Below are positions 9,154-16,652 of a DNA stretch of 64,000 bases, one piece after another; position 1 is the stretch's first letter; each line of letters opens with the position of its first letter. The notes under the pieces are model-generated. The model was not told where the DNA came from. It did no database searches and saw nothing but the letters and a program-made list of their open reading frames with translations. This DNA is from Actinoplanes regularis (GTDB taxonomy: Bacteria > Actinomycetota > Actinomycetes > Mycobacteriales > Micromonosporaceae). Location: positions 310,001 through 374,000 of the forward strand of contig NZ_FZNR01000006.1 in the NCBI RefSeq assembly GCF_900188005.1. The letters run 5' to 3'. Position numbers and translations under genes: made by a program.

Positions 9154-9253
9154 CGCCACCCTCCGGCCACCCAGCCGGGCCCGTTACGCATTTCCCTCAT
9201 ATTCGCAGAAATGTCCGTGCCCGGATATCAAAGCGGCGATGTGCGCGGGGGGG

Positions 9254-9541
9254 TCAGGAGACGGCGGTGTAGTCGACGACCGCGCGGGAGGCGAGCAGCG
9301 GGCGGACCCAGGCGCCGAACTCGCTGTGAGCCGGGTGGGCCTGGTAGGCCCGCAGGTCGTCGGCGTCCAGGTGGGTGGTGCGCAGGAACAGATGCCACGA
9401 GACCTCGGTGGCGAGTTCGTCGACCGCCACCTCCACGGACCGGATCTCTGGAACGACGGCCGCGAGTTCTTCCAAACGCAACTTGGCCTTGGCAGCATCA
9501 GCCGCATCCGAGAACCTCATCAACACGACGTGGATCAGCAC
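9254..9541 (-). CDS. Dabb (stress-responsive A/B barrel) domain protein
   Basis: Protein of 95 aa beginning VLIHVVLMRFSDAADA, the usual start of the ferredoxin-like dimeric alpha/beta barrel family. Members include stress proteins and small cyclases or lyases such as olivetolic acid cyclase. The C-terminal pattern HLFLRTTHLDADDLRAYQ then HPAHSEFGAWVRPLL fits the family. The GTG at 9541 is preferred over the 12-residue-longer form because GGGGG lies just upstream. It diverges from the nitrilase operon across an 80-bp gap holding the shared GAAAC-NNC-GTTTC operator, so it is probably co-regulated. Its substrate is unknown. Confidence 0.75.
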   Translation of the reverse strand: MLIHVVLMRFSDAADAAKAKLRLEELAAVVPEIRSVEVAVDELATEVSWHLFLRTTHLDADDLRAYQAHPAHSEFGAWVRPLLASRAVVDYTAVS

Positions 9542-9593
9542 TTTGCGCCCCCGGAACCCCTGTTGCGAATGTGGCACCCGAGTGTAGTTTTGG

Positions 9594-9606
9594 GAAACGC
9601 CGTTTC
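9594..9606. promoter_or_regulatory. Regulon operator copy 1 (GAAAC-GCC-GTTTC)
   Basis: Inverted repeat with 5-bp arms and a 3-bp spacer, centred between the divergent Dabb gene and the nitrilase operon and ending 15 bp before the nitrilase ATG. The same arms and spacing recur at 34462, 42933 and 43884, each at a catabolic operon start. The layout resembles IclR-family operators (TGGAAAT-N-ATTTCCA type). No regulator gene lies in the window. Confidence 0.6.
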
Positions 9607-9621
9607 GCTAGGGGGAACCGG

Positions 9622-11202
9622 ATGCCCGGTCTCGTACGTGTCGCCGCCGCCCAGATCGAAGCCGGTCAGGACGTCGCCGCCAACCTCGCCGCCTGCCTGC
9701 GCGTCATCGACGCCGCCGCGGCGCAGCGGGCCCAACTCGTCGTCCTGCCGGAATTCTGCAACCACCTGTCCTGGTACGCCTCGCGCGCCCAGGCACGCGA
9801 GCTCGCCACCCGGTCCGGCGACGCCTTCCTGACCGCCGTCGCCGCCCGGGCCGCGCGGCACGGGATCTGGGTCAAGATCAACGTCACCTTCGGGTACGAC
9901 GACGGCCGCACCGGCGGCACCAACCTGCTCTTCGACCCGACCGGCGAGATCCTCGCCCAGTGCGACAAGCAGACCCTGATGGGCGCCGAGAACGACTTCC
10001 TCGATCCGGCCGTCGCCGAGGGCCCGGTGCTCGACACCCCGCTCGGCCGGCTCGGCATGTACGCGTGCATGGAGGGCGTGATCAGCGAGGTCACCCGCGG
10101 CCTCACCCTGCGCGGCGCCCAGGTCCTGCTCAACAGCCTGAACAGCTTCGCGCTCGACGAGGCCGACCTGCACATCCCGGTCCGCGCCGCGGAGAACAAG
10201 GTCTGGGTGGTCGCCGCCAACAAGGTCGGCCCGCTGCTCCCGGCCGACCAGCTCCCGGCCATCGCGGAGCGGCTCGGCGTCCCGCCACAGTGGCTGCACG
10301 GCGCCGGCGAGTCGCAGATCGTCGCCCCGGACGGCACGGTCGTCGCCAAGGCCCCGCGCACCGGTGAGCACGTCATCGTCGCCGACATCGAGCCGGCCCG
10401 CTCCGACGACAAGCGCCGCCCGGACGGCACCGACCTGCTGGCGTCCCGCCGTCCCGAGCTGTACGGCCCGATCACCGAGCCGCCGATCGGCCGGCAGACC
10501 GCCCCGGGCGCCCCCGAGCTGCCGGTCGCCGTGGTGCGCGACCCCGGCCTGGTCCGCGAGGCGGTGCTGGGCGGCGCCCGGCTGGTCGTGCTGCCGGAGG
10601 CGACCGGCTCACCGGAGACGATCGCGCGGGACCTCGGCGGCACGGGCGCGCACGCGGTCGCCACGGTCGTGGAGAACGGCGTACAGCTGGGAATTCTGAT
10701 CTCGGAGAACGGCATCGTGGCGCGGCAGCCGCAGCTGCACCCGGCATCCCGCGCCGGGAACCGGATCGTGCCGGTCGATCTGGAGTGGGGACGGCTGGCG
10801 ATCGTGGTCGGCGACGACGCGCTCCAGCCGGAGACGTTCCGGCTGGCGGCGCTCGCCGACGCGGACGTGGTGGCCGTGCCGTTCCGCGCTCAGGAGCCCT
10901 GGGAGCTGGCGCTGGGCCTGCCCGAGCGGGCCGCCGAGAACCGGCTGAACGTGGTGGTCAGCACCCCGCTCGAGCAACCGGCCGCGATCCTCGCGATGAG
11001 CCCCGACTTCACCCTCTGGACCGCGTGGCAGGGCCCGTTCACCGGCCGCATCTCCACGCCGATCCGCACCGACGTCCCGGCCGGCACGCCTCTGGGCGTG
11101 GCGACGGTCGCTCCCGCCCAGGCCGCGAACCGGATGGTGTCGCGGCAGACCGATCTCGTCGACGGCCGGCCCTGGCGGCTGGCCGGCGCGCTCACCAAGT
11201 AG
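9622..11202 (+). CDS. Double carbon-nitrogen hydrolase (nitrilase superfamily), second half degenerate
   Basis: Protein of 526 aa. Residues 1-280 form a complete nitrilase/amidase domain with the triad Glu44 (VVLPEF), Lys116 (CDKQTLMG) and Cys149 (YACMEG). Residues about 295-520 look like a second copy: RLVVLPEATGS matches the Glu motif and AENRLNVVVSTP matches AENKVWVVAANK. Where the nucleophile should be it reads IVVGDDAL, so the cysteine is lost. Family members hydrolyse nitriles, amides or N-carbamoyl groups. The ATG follows AGGGGGA. It is the first gene of the tetrapyrrole-type operon, directly downstream of the operator. Its substrate is not known; an amide or carbamoyl breakdown product is plausible. 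Confidence 0.85.
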   Translation: MPGLVRVAAAQIEAGQDVAANLAACLRVIDAAAAQRAQLVVLPEFCNHLSWYASRAQARELATRSGDAFLTAVAARAARHGIWVKINVTFGYDDGRTGGTNLLFDPTGEILAQCDKQTLMGAENDFLDPAVAEGPVLDTPLGRLGMYACMEGVISEVTRGLTLRGAQVLLNSLNSFALDEADLHIPVRAAENKVWVVAANKVGPLLPADQLPAIAERLGVPPQWLHGAGESQIVAPDGTVVAKAPRTGEHVIVADIEPARSDDKRRPDGTDLLASRRPELYGPITEPPIGRQTAPGAPELPVAVVRDPGLVREAVLGGARLVVLPEATGSPETIARDLGGTGAHAVATVVENGVQLGILISENGIVARQPQLHPASRAGNRIVPVDLEWGRLAIVVGDDALQPETFRLAALADADVVAVPFRAQEPWELALGLPERAAENRLNVVVSTPLEQPAAILAMSPDFTLWTAWQGPFTGRISTPIRTDVPAGTPLGVATVAPAQAANRMVSRQTDLVDGRPWRLAGALTK

Positions 11203-11233
11203 ACGCGCTCACCCCAAAAGACAAGGGATACCG

Positions 11234-12043
11234 ATGGCGGAGACACTCCAGCACGTCGAGGACATGGTCGACAACTCGCCGGTCGTCGACGTGCACGACA
11301 CGTTCAACCTCTACCGGCAACTGCTCGCCGACCTGAAGGCGAAGATCGACGCCCGGTTCGAGACGACCCGCGATCCGTCCACGCTGGAGCTGCAGACGTA
11401 CGGCGGGTACCCGGACGGGCCGGGCGGGTCGCTGGAGGCGTACTCGGGTCCGGAGGTCGACTGGCTGGTGCACTCCTGGCTCGGCAACCCGGGCGCGAGC
11501 TTCGCGAACCTGCACCTGACCTGCTGGCTCGGCCCGCAGGTGAAGGTGCCGCACCTGGGCCTCGCGCTGCTGGTCTGGCCGGGCGGGTGGTTCTACCTGG
11601 ACTCGGTGCCGCGGACGAACCTGGTCGAGGACGGCGAGTACTACGACAGGTACTACGCCCCGCTCGATCAGGAGTGGCTGGACCTGCGGGCCGACCCGCA
11701 GTTCGAGTACTTCGTCAGCCGGGCCGGGTTCATCCGGGCCAGCCTGTCGCCGACCGCGTACTGCTACTCGTTCGAGCGCAGCGAACGGAACCTGGAGATC
11801 GTCTCGGCCAGGGCGCACGCGCACGTGGACCGGTGGCTGCGCTGGGTCGACGAGGCCGAGCCGGTGCCGGAGGCAGAGCGGGCGGCGCTCGCCGAGACCG
11901 ACCTGACGATCCGCCGGAACATCGCCGAACGGGATCCGGCGAATGTGATGGGGGTCCGGTTCTTCGGCGAGGAGACGACGAACAAGCTGGTCCGGGCGCT
12001 CTGGGGCGGGGACCGTCAGCTGCCCCGGCCCGGGGTGGCGTGA
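11234..12043 (+). CDS. Red chlorophyll catabolite reductase-like protein (copy 1)
   Basis: Protein of 269 aa with readable similarity along its length to plant RCC reductase (ACD2), a member of the ferredoxin-dependent bilin reductase fold. Matching blocks are a YLDSVPRTNLVEDGEYYDRYY segment (plant LDLPHRKDLVLNPDYLKEYY), SRAGFIRASLSPTA (plant SPSLFVRSAFSPTA), a WLRWV helix and the tail RR...DP...FFGEE...LVRALWGG (plant FGEEVSSRVVHAIKEAFG). Plant RCCR reduces a methine bridge of the linear tetrapyrrole made by PaO, using ferredoxin. AAGGGAT precedes the ATG, and the stop overlaps the hydrolase start (TGATG). A linear tetrapyrrole substrate is inferred from the family and from the PaO-type neighbour. 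Confidence 0.75.
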   Translation: MAETLQHVEDMVDNSPVVDVHDTFNLYRQLLADLKAKIDARFETTRDPSTLELQTYGGYPDGPGGSLEAYSGPEVDWLVHSWLGNPGASFANLHLTCWLGPQVKVPHLGLALLVWPGGWFYLDSVPRTNLVEDGEYYDRYYAPLDQEWLDLRADPQFEYFVSRAGFIRASLSPTAYCYSFERSERNLEIVSARAHAHVDRWLRWVDEAEPVPEAERAALAETDLTIRRNIAERDPANVMGVRFFGEETTNKLVRALWGGDRQLPRPGVA

Positions 12044-12993
12044 TGATCAGATCGATCTGGTGGTCGGCGGCGATCCCGGGTGCGGCCGCTCCGTTCGACA
12101 CCGCGCACCTGCGGATCTTCTATCCGGCGGTGCGCACCGGCTCGGACGCCGAGCGGCTCTCCGGCGTCTTCCCCGCCGATCCGGCCGGCGCGCCGTACCC
12201 CGTCGTCCTGATCGTCTCCGGGGTGAACGTCGGGCAGGAGGCCTATCGCTGGCTGGCCGTCGCCCTCGCGGAGCGCGGCTTCGTCGCGGTCACCTACGAC
12301 TGGGTCGGTGAGCTGTTCGGCGGGGTGAAGGGGATCACCCCGGGGGTCACCCTGGAGGCCGCCAGGCCGGACACCTACGGAACCGGGCCGACCACACCGT
12401 CCGTCCCCGCGGTGCTCGCCGCGCTCGCCGAGAGCCCGCTGGCCGAGGTGCTGGATCTCGACCGGGTCGGGCTGCTCGGCCATTCGGCGGGCGGGACCGT
12501 CGTCCTGCAGAGCGCCCGCTTCTTCCCGAGCGTGAAAGCGGTGGCGGCGTACGGCACCCACACGATGGTGGCGACGATGCTCGGCTGGCCCGCCGGCACG
12601 GTCCTGCCGGCCCAGGTCGACTCGCCGGTGCTGCTGATGGCCGGGGAGAACGACGGCGTGATCAACGGCTCCGCGGACCGGTACGGCGAGGACGCGGCGG
12701 ACCGCAAGGACCCGATCAGCCGTACGTTCGACGAGGCGCTCCCGGACCACGACGGCGCGAACCTGCAGGTCACGTTCGCCGGGGCGAACCACTTCGGCAT
12801 CGTGCACCCGGTCGACGAGACCGCGGCCCGCGCATTCCTCGACTCGCCGGCGACGACCGACCCGGCCGCGACCCGCGCCGCGCTCGCCGACGTGACCGCC
12901 GCGTTCCTCGGCGTCCATCTGCGGGAGGCGACCGGGGACGCGCTCGACAAGGCACTCCAGTCCCCCGACATCGCCGCGATTCGGCGGAGGTAA
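12043..12993 (+). CDS. Alpha/beta hydrolase, chlorophyllase-like
   Basis: Cytosolic serine hydrolase of 316 aa. PYPVVLIVSGVNVGQEAYRW supplies the first strand and oxyanion region. The nucleophile elbow is LLGHSAGGTVVLQS (chlorophyllase has GHSRGG). An Asp occurs in LLMAGENDGV and a His in FAGANHFGIVHP, completing a plausible triad. This architecture is shared by plant chlorophyllases, PAF-acetylhydrolases and dienelactone hydrolases, so the specific name rests on context. It lies between an RCCR-like gene and a PaO-type oxygenase. An ester hydrolase removing phytol or a methyl ester would fit that position. Confidence 0.72.
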   Translation: MIRSIWWSAAIPGAAAPFDTAHLRIFYPAVRTGSDAERLSGVFPADPAGAPYPVVLIVSGVNVGQEAYRWLAVALAERGFVAVTYDWVGELFGGVKGITPGVTLEAARPDTYGTGPTTPSVPAVLAALAESPLAEVLDLDRVGLLGHSAGGTVVLQSARFFPSVKAVAAYGTHTMVATMLGWPAGTVLPAQVDSPVLLMAGENDGVINGSADRYGEDAADRKDPISRTFDEALPDHDGANLQVTFAGANHFGIVHPVDETAARAFLDSPATTDPAATRAALADVTAAFLGVHLREATGDALDKALQSPDIAAIRRR

Positions 12994-12996
12994 GCC

Positions 12997-14208
12997 ATGC
13001 TCAAGAACTTCTGGTACGCGGTGGAGTTCGCCGACCGGGTCACCACCAAGCCGGCCCGGATCACGGTGCTCGGGCAGCACCTCGCCATCTATCGGACGCC
13101 GAAGCAGGGGCGGGTCGTCGCGCTGAGCGACCTCTGCGTGCACCGCGGGGCCGCGCTCTCCGGCGGCTGGCTCAAGGACGACAAGATCGTCTGCCCGTAC
13201 CACGGCTGGGAGTACGAACCGGACGGGCAGTGCAGCAGGATCCCGGCGAACCTGCCGGGGCGGGGCATCCCGCGGAAGGCCCGGGTCGACTCGTACCCCG
13301 TACAGGAGAGGTATGGGTTCGTCTGGGTCTTTCTCGGGGATCTGCCCGAGGAGGAACGCCCGCCGCTGCCGATCTGGCCGGAGTTCGACGAGCTGGTGGA
13401 GAACGGCGGCAGGTTCCGCGCGGTGACCGGCGAGTTCCTGTGGAACGCCAACTACGAGCGGATCCTGGAGAACGGCTGCGACATCGCGCACGCGCCGTTC
13501 GTACACGCCGGCCGGTTCGGCAACCCGGAGATGCCGGAGGTTCCGGACTACGAGGTGGAGAGCCCGGACGAATGGTCCGCGTTCGCCACGGTCGACCTGC
13601 ACCCGCCGAAGCCCTCGGGCATCTGGGGCAAGTTCGGCCGGCTCGTCGGCAACGACCTGAAGAAGCGGCCGCCGGTCACCACCTCGGCCGGCTGGATGCT
13701 GCCCAACATGATCAAGCTGCACGTGCGGCTGCCGATCGGCGACATGGTCATCTACGACACGAACATCCCCATCGACGAGACGCACACGCTGGTCAAGTGG
13801 GTCGCGTTGCGCACGTTCTTCACCGGCAGGTGGGCCGACCGGGACGCGATCAACCGGACGCTGCGGATCTTCTACGAGGACGCGGCGGTGGTGGACAAGG
13901 TCCGGCCCGAACTGCTGCCGTTCGACCTCGGCGCGGAGCTGCACATCAAGAGCGACATGATCGCCGTGCACTACCGGCGCCGCCGCCAGGAGCTGGCCGA
14001 GAAGGGCTGGCTGCTCAACGAGGAGGACTTCATCACCGGAGACGTGCCCCGGCGCACGGCGACCGTGATCCCCTCGCCCGCGCGGCGGGAGAACCCGGAG
14101 CTGGCGCGGGCCTGGGTGCACAAGGCTCGCGGCGAGCACCCGAGCGTGGCGGCCGCGCAGCTGATGAACCCGTCTCCGTCCGATGAAGCCACCGAGGAGT
14201 CCCCGTGA
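12997..14208 (+). CDS. Rieske non-heme iron oxygenase, PaO/TIC55-type
   Basis: Oxygenase alpha subunit of 403 aa. The Rieske [2Fe-2S] ligands are in LCVHRGAALSGG and VCPYHGWEY (about residues 46-70). The mononuclear iron site is in NGCDIAHAPFVHAGRFG (about 162-178). The domain order and length match the pheophorbide a oxygenase, TIC55 and vanillate demethylase group. The C-terminal CxxC of plant PAO is absent. GGAGG lies 6 nt before the ATG. Plant PAO opens the macrocycle of pheophorbide a to give red chlorophyll catabolite, the RCCR substrate. Flanking RCCR-like genes make ring cleavage of a tetrapyrrole the best guess. No reductase or ferredoxin partner is encoded nearby. Confidence 0.82.
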   Translation: MLKNFWYAVEFADRVTTKPARITVLGQHLAIYRTPKQGRVVALSDLCVHRGAALSGGWLKDDKIVCPYHGWEYEPDGQCSRIPANLPGRGIPRKARVDSYPVQERYGFVWVFLGDLPEEERPPLPIWPEFDELVENGGRFRAVTGEFLWNANYERILENGCDIAHAPFVHAGRFGNPEMPEVPDYEVESPDEWSAFATVDLHPPKPSGIWGKFGRLVGNDLKKRPPVTTSAGWMLPNMIKLHVRLPIGDMVIYDTNIPIDETHTLVKWVALRTFFTGRWADRDAINRTLRIFYEDAAVVDKVRPELLPFDLGAELHIKSDMIAVHYRRRRQELAEKGWLLNEEDFITGDVPRRTATVIPSPARRENPELARAWVHKARGEHPSVAAAQLMNPSPSDEATEESP

Positions 14209-14894
14209 GTCTGCCCGCCGAGCTCTCCGACATCACCCTTCTCAAGATCCTGGACAGGTTCCCGCTGGAGATCGCGGACGATCGGGAGCTGACCTCGCCG
14301 ATGAGCCCGGCCCCGGTCGGCCGGATCCGGATCTGGCGCGGCACCGGTACGGTCGTCAAGCTCGTCAACGTGTCGCTGGTCGTCCCGCCGATCGGCCTGG
14401 ACAGCCACATGATCTTCGCCTTCACCGATCCCTCCTCGGGCGTCCCGCACTTCACCCTGGACTCCGTCGCCAACGGGGAGAACTACGCCTTCCACCTCGA
14501 CCTGATCCCGCGGATCGACCTGGCGACCTCGCTCGGCTACCTGGATCAGGTCTACGAGCCGCTCACCGTCCTCTACCAGGAGGTTCGCGACCGTGAGGGC
14601 CTCACACCGGCCCACCTGAGCCCCCGGCAGTACGCGCTCATGTCGCCGTGGATGCAGGTGTTCCGGGCGACCGCCGAGGCCTTCACCGGCATCGGCGACG
14701 CCGTGGACATCTACTTCACGCACTGGGCCGGCCTGGTCGAGACCGGGGTCAAGGCGGACGGGACCGCCGAACGCGACGCCGCCCACCGGGCGCTGCTGTT
14801 CAGCCCGGAGATCGACCCCGTCTGGCAGCAGACCGTCCGGCTCCTCGGCGAAGAGCAGAGCGAGTCGGTCCGCAACGAACTGGTGCGCAACTGA
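14205..14894 (+). CDS. RCC reductase / bilin reductase-like protein (copy 2)
   Basis: Protein of 229 aa, distantly related to copy 1 at 11234. Common blocks are VPHFTLDSVANGENYAFHLD, LIPRIDLATSLGYLDQVYEP (compare plant RCCR LDLPHRKDLVLNPDYL) and an ATAEAF...HWAGLVETG helix near the C-terminus. It is shorter than copy 1 and lacks its FGEE tail. The GTG start overlaps the oxygenase stop (GTGA), so it is translationally coupled to the PaO-type gene. This mirrors the consecutive action and physical contact of PAO and RCCR in plants. It may act on another tetrapyrrole isomer or serve as a partner subunit; that is inference. Confidence 0.65.
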   Translation: MSLPAELSDITLLKILDRFPLEIADDRELTSPMSPAPVGRIRIWRGTGTVVKLVNVSLVVPPIGLDSHMIFAFTDPSSGVPHFTLDSVANGENYAFHLDLIPRIDLATSLGYLDQVYEPLTVLYQEVRDREGLTPAHLSPRQYALMSPWMQVFRATAEAFTGIGDAVDIYFTHWAGLVETGVKADGTAERDAAHRALLFSPEIDPVWQQTVRLLGEEQSESVRNELVRN

Positions 14895-15823
14895 TGTCCA
14901 CACCGGAGCCGAGCGCCTGGCAGCAGCGCATCGCCGGCGAGTGGCACGGGCGGCCGTCGCTCTTCGACCACACCGGCACCTGGTGCGGCTACGAGGAGAT
15001 CCGGCGGTCCTCCGACCACGTCGACGGGGTCACCACCTACCGGATGGACGGTGGCCTGGTCGGCGGCGGGCACCTCGCGGGCCGGTTCCGGCTCGGGGCG
15101 CCGTTCTCGTTCGGCGTGATCGACTCGGACGCGAACCGGGTCTACACCGGGCCGGACTTCTTCGGCACCGGGCAGCCCTACGGTTCGTTCGTCGACTCGC
15201 ACTACTACGGGCCCGGCTGGCAGGTCGACCTGAACACCTGGAACCAGGTGCTGCCGGACGGCGAGACCCAGGTCTACTCGTCCGTGCTCCACCAGGGCTG
15301 GGCGGTGGTGGGCTGCTTCAACGGCGTCTACACCCGGGTGCCCGCGCGCGTCGGCGACCTGATCGAGGCGGAGACCCGGAACGGGCCGGTGCCCTACATC
15401 CTGCCGACCAAGCAGGCCGGCCGCTTCGCCGGGGAGTGCGAGCTGTGGGGCGCGGACCAGAAGCTGCGCGGAACGGTCGCGGTCGCCATCACCCTGGAAC
15501 CCATCGATTTGCTGCGCACCCGCCGGGTGGTCTCCTGGCGCGGTTCGGGACTTGAGCGTACGTACGCGGTGGAGACCCGCCGGGACGGCAACCGGCTGTT
15601 CTTCGAGGGCCCCGACGCGTACGGGAATGCGATCGGTTTCGGACGGGCCTCGTTCTCGTCCCTGCACTTCACGGACGTCTGGAAGGTCAAGGGCCGGGAG
15701 TTCACACTCGACGCCACGCCCGGGATGTCGGCCGGTGGGCGGCTGTCGGTCGTGTACGAGCTCTTCGACGGCGGCGACCTCGACTCGGTGCTGCACGGGG
15801 TGCTGGCGTGGACCCCGTCATGA
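14894..15823 (+). CDS. Lipocalin-like beta-barrel protein of unknown function
   Basis: Protein of 309 aa in the same operon, starting one base before the end of copy 2 (TGATG). No signal peptide or membrane segment is visible. The sequence is rich in Trp, Tyr, Gly and alternating beta-type segments such as GEWHGRPSLFDHTGTWCGYE and WRGSGLERTYAVETRRDG. The opening pattern of EW.G, then FD..G.W.GYE, recalls lipocalin/nitrobindin-like ligand-binding barrels and DUF3598-type proteins. It could bind a hydrophobic chromophore or a pathway intermediate. I do not recognise a catalytic motif, and the role is unknown. Confidence 0.65.
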   Translation: MSTPEPSAWQQRIAGEWHGRPSLFDHTGTWCGYEEIRRSSDHVDGVTTYRMDGGLVGGGHLAGRFRLGAPFSFGVIDSDANRVYTGPDFFGTGQPYGSFVDSHYYGPGWQVDLNTWNQVLPDGETQVYSSVLHQGWAVVGCFNGVYTRVPARVGDLIEAETRNGPVPYILPTKQAGRFAGECELWGADQKLRGTVAVAITLEPIDLLRTRRVVSWRGSGLERTYAVETRRDGNRLFFEGPDAYGNAIGFGRASFSSLHFTDVWKVKGREFTLDATPGMSAGGRLSVVYELFDGGDLDSVLHGVLAWTPS

Positions 15824-15878
15824 CCGGCTGCACCGCAGCGAAGCAAGGGCCAGGAGGGCATGACATGGAAGGCTCAGA

Positions 15879-16652
15879 ATGACCGGGCCTGTGGTCGTGG
15901 TGACCGGCGGTACGCGCGGAATCGGTCAAGGGCTGGTCCGCGCGTTCACCGAGGCCGGGGCGTCGGTAGCCTTCTGCGGTCGCTCGGACGCGTCGGTGCA
16001 GGGGGCCGGCGCGCCCGGCGGCGCGCTCGGAGTCGTCGCCGACGTGACGAACCGCAACGACGTACGCAAGCTGTGGGATGCCGTCGCGGACCGTTTCGGG
16101 CGCGTCGACATCTGGGTCAACAACGCCGGCCTCTCCACCTCGCGGCGGAAACTCTGGGAACTGGACCCGGCCGAGATCGACGCCGTCGTCGACGTCAACC
16201 TGCGCGGAACCCTGCAGGCGAGCGCGGTGGTGCTGGAGGCGATGCTGGCGCAGGGGCACGGCGCGCTCTGGAACATGGAGGGGCTCGGGTCGAACGGGCA
16301 GATCGTCGCCGGGCTGACGCCCTACGGAGCGACGAAGCGCGGCCTGACCTACGCGACGAAGGCGATGGCCAAGGAACTCGCCGGCACCCCGGTGACGGTC
16401 GGGCTGCTCTCCCCCGGGATGGTGGTGACCGACCTGCTCACCCGGGACTATTCGCCCGAGGAGCTGGAGCAGGCCAGGAAGATCTTCAACATCCTCGCCG
16501 ACCGGGTCGAGACGGTGACACCGTGGCTCGCCGCGAAGGTCCTGGCCGGGGTCAAGAACGGCGGGCGGGTGGCGTGGCTGACCAACCGTAAGGCCGCGTA
16601 CCGGTTCGCGACCGCCGCGTTCCGCAGGCGCGACCTGTTCGCGGGGACGTGA
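15879..16652 (+). CDS. SDR oxidoreductase resembling chlorophyll b reductase (NOL/NYC1)
   Basis: Classical short-chain dehydrogenase of 257 aa. The cofactor motif is TGGTRGIG, the structural motif is NNAG, and the catalytic Tyr-Lys is in YGATKRG. Beyond generic SDR features it shares unusual blocks with plant NOL/NYC1: CGRSD, VDIWVNNAG, LWNMEGLGSNG (plant FNMDGAGSDG), PYGATKRGLTYATKAM, LLSPGMVVTDLLTRDYS and KIFNILADRVETVTPWLAAK. NOL/NYC1 reduce the C7 formyl group of chlorophyll b, the entry step to breakdown. GGAAGG precedes the ATG. The next gene starts inside its stop (GTGA). This is the strongest single pointer to chlorophyll-type substrates. Confidence 0.8.
   Translation: MTGPVVVVTGGTRGIGQGLVRAFTEAGASVAFCGRSDASVQGAGAPGGALGVVADVTNRNDVRKLWDAVADRFGRVDIWVNNAGLSTSRRKLWELDPAEIDAVVDVNLRGTLQASAVVLEAMLAQGHGALWNMEGLGSNGQIVAGLTPYGATKRGLTYATKAMAKELAGTPVTVGLLSPGMVVTDLLTRDYSPEELEQARKIFNILADRVETVTPWLAAKVLAGVKNGGRVAWLTNRKAAYRFATAAFRRRDLFAGT

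Noticed and set aside
12016..14139. A 707-codon minus-strand open frame opposite the hydrolase and Rieske genes
   Set aside because: Low-complexity Arg/Val/Asp composition with no recognisable motif; the plus-strand frames carry complete catalytic signatures.
12997..14208. Calling the Rieske enzyme a true pheophorbide a oxygenase
   Set aside because: The C-terminal CxxC motif of plant PAO is absent and the same architecture occurs in other oxygenases, so only PaO-type is claimed.
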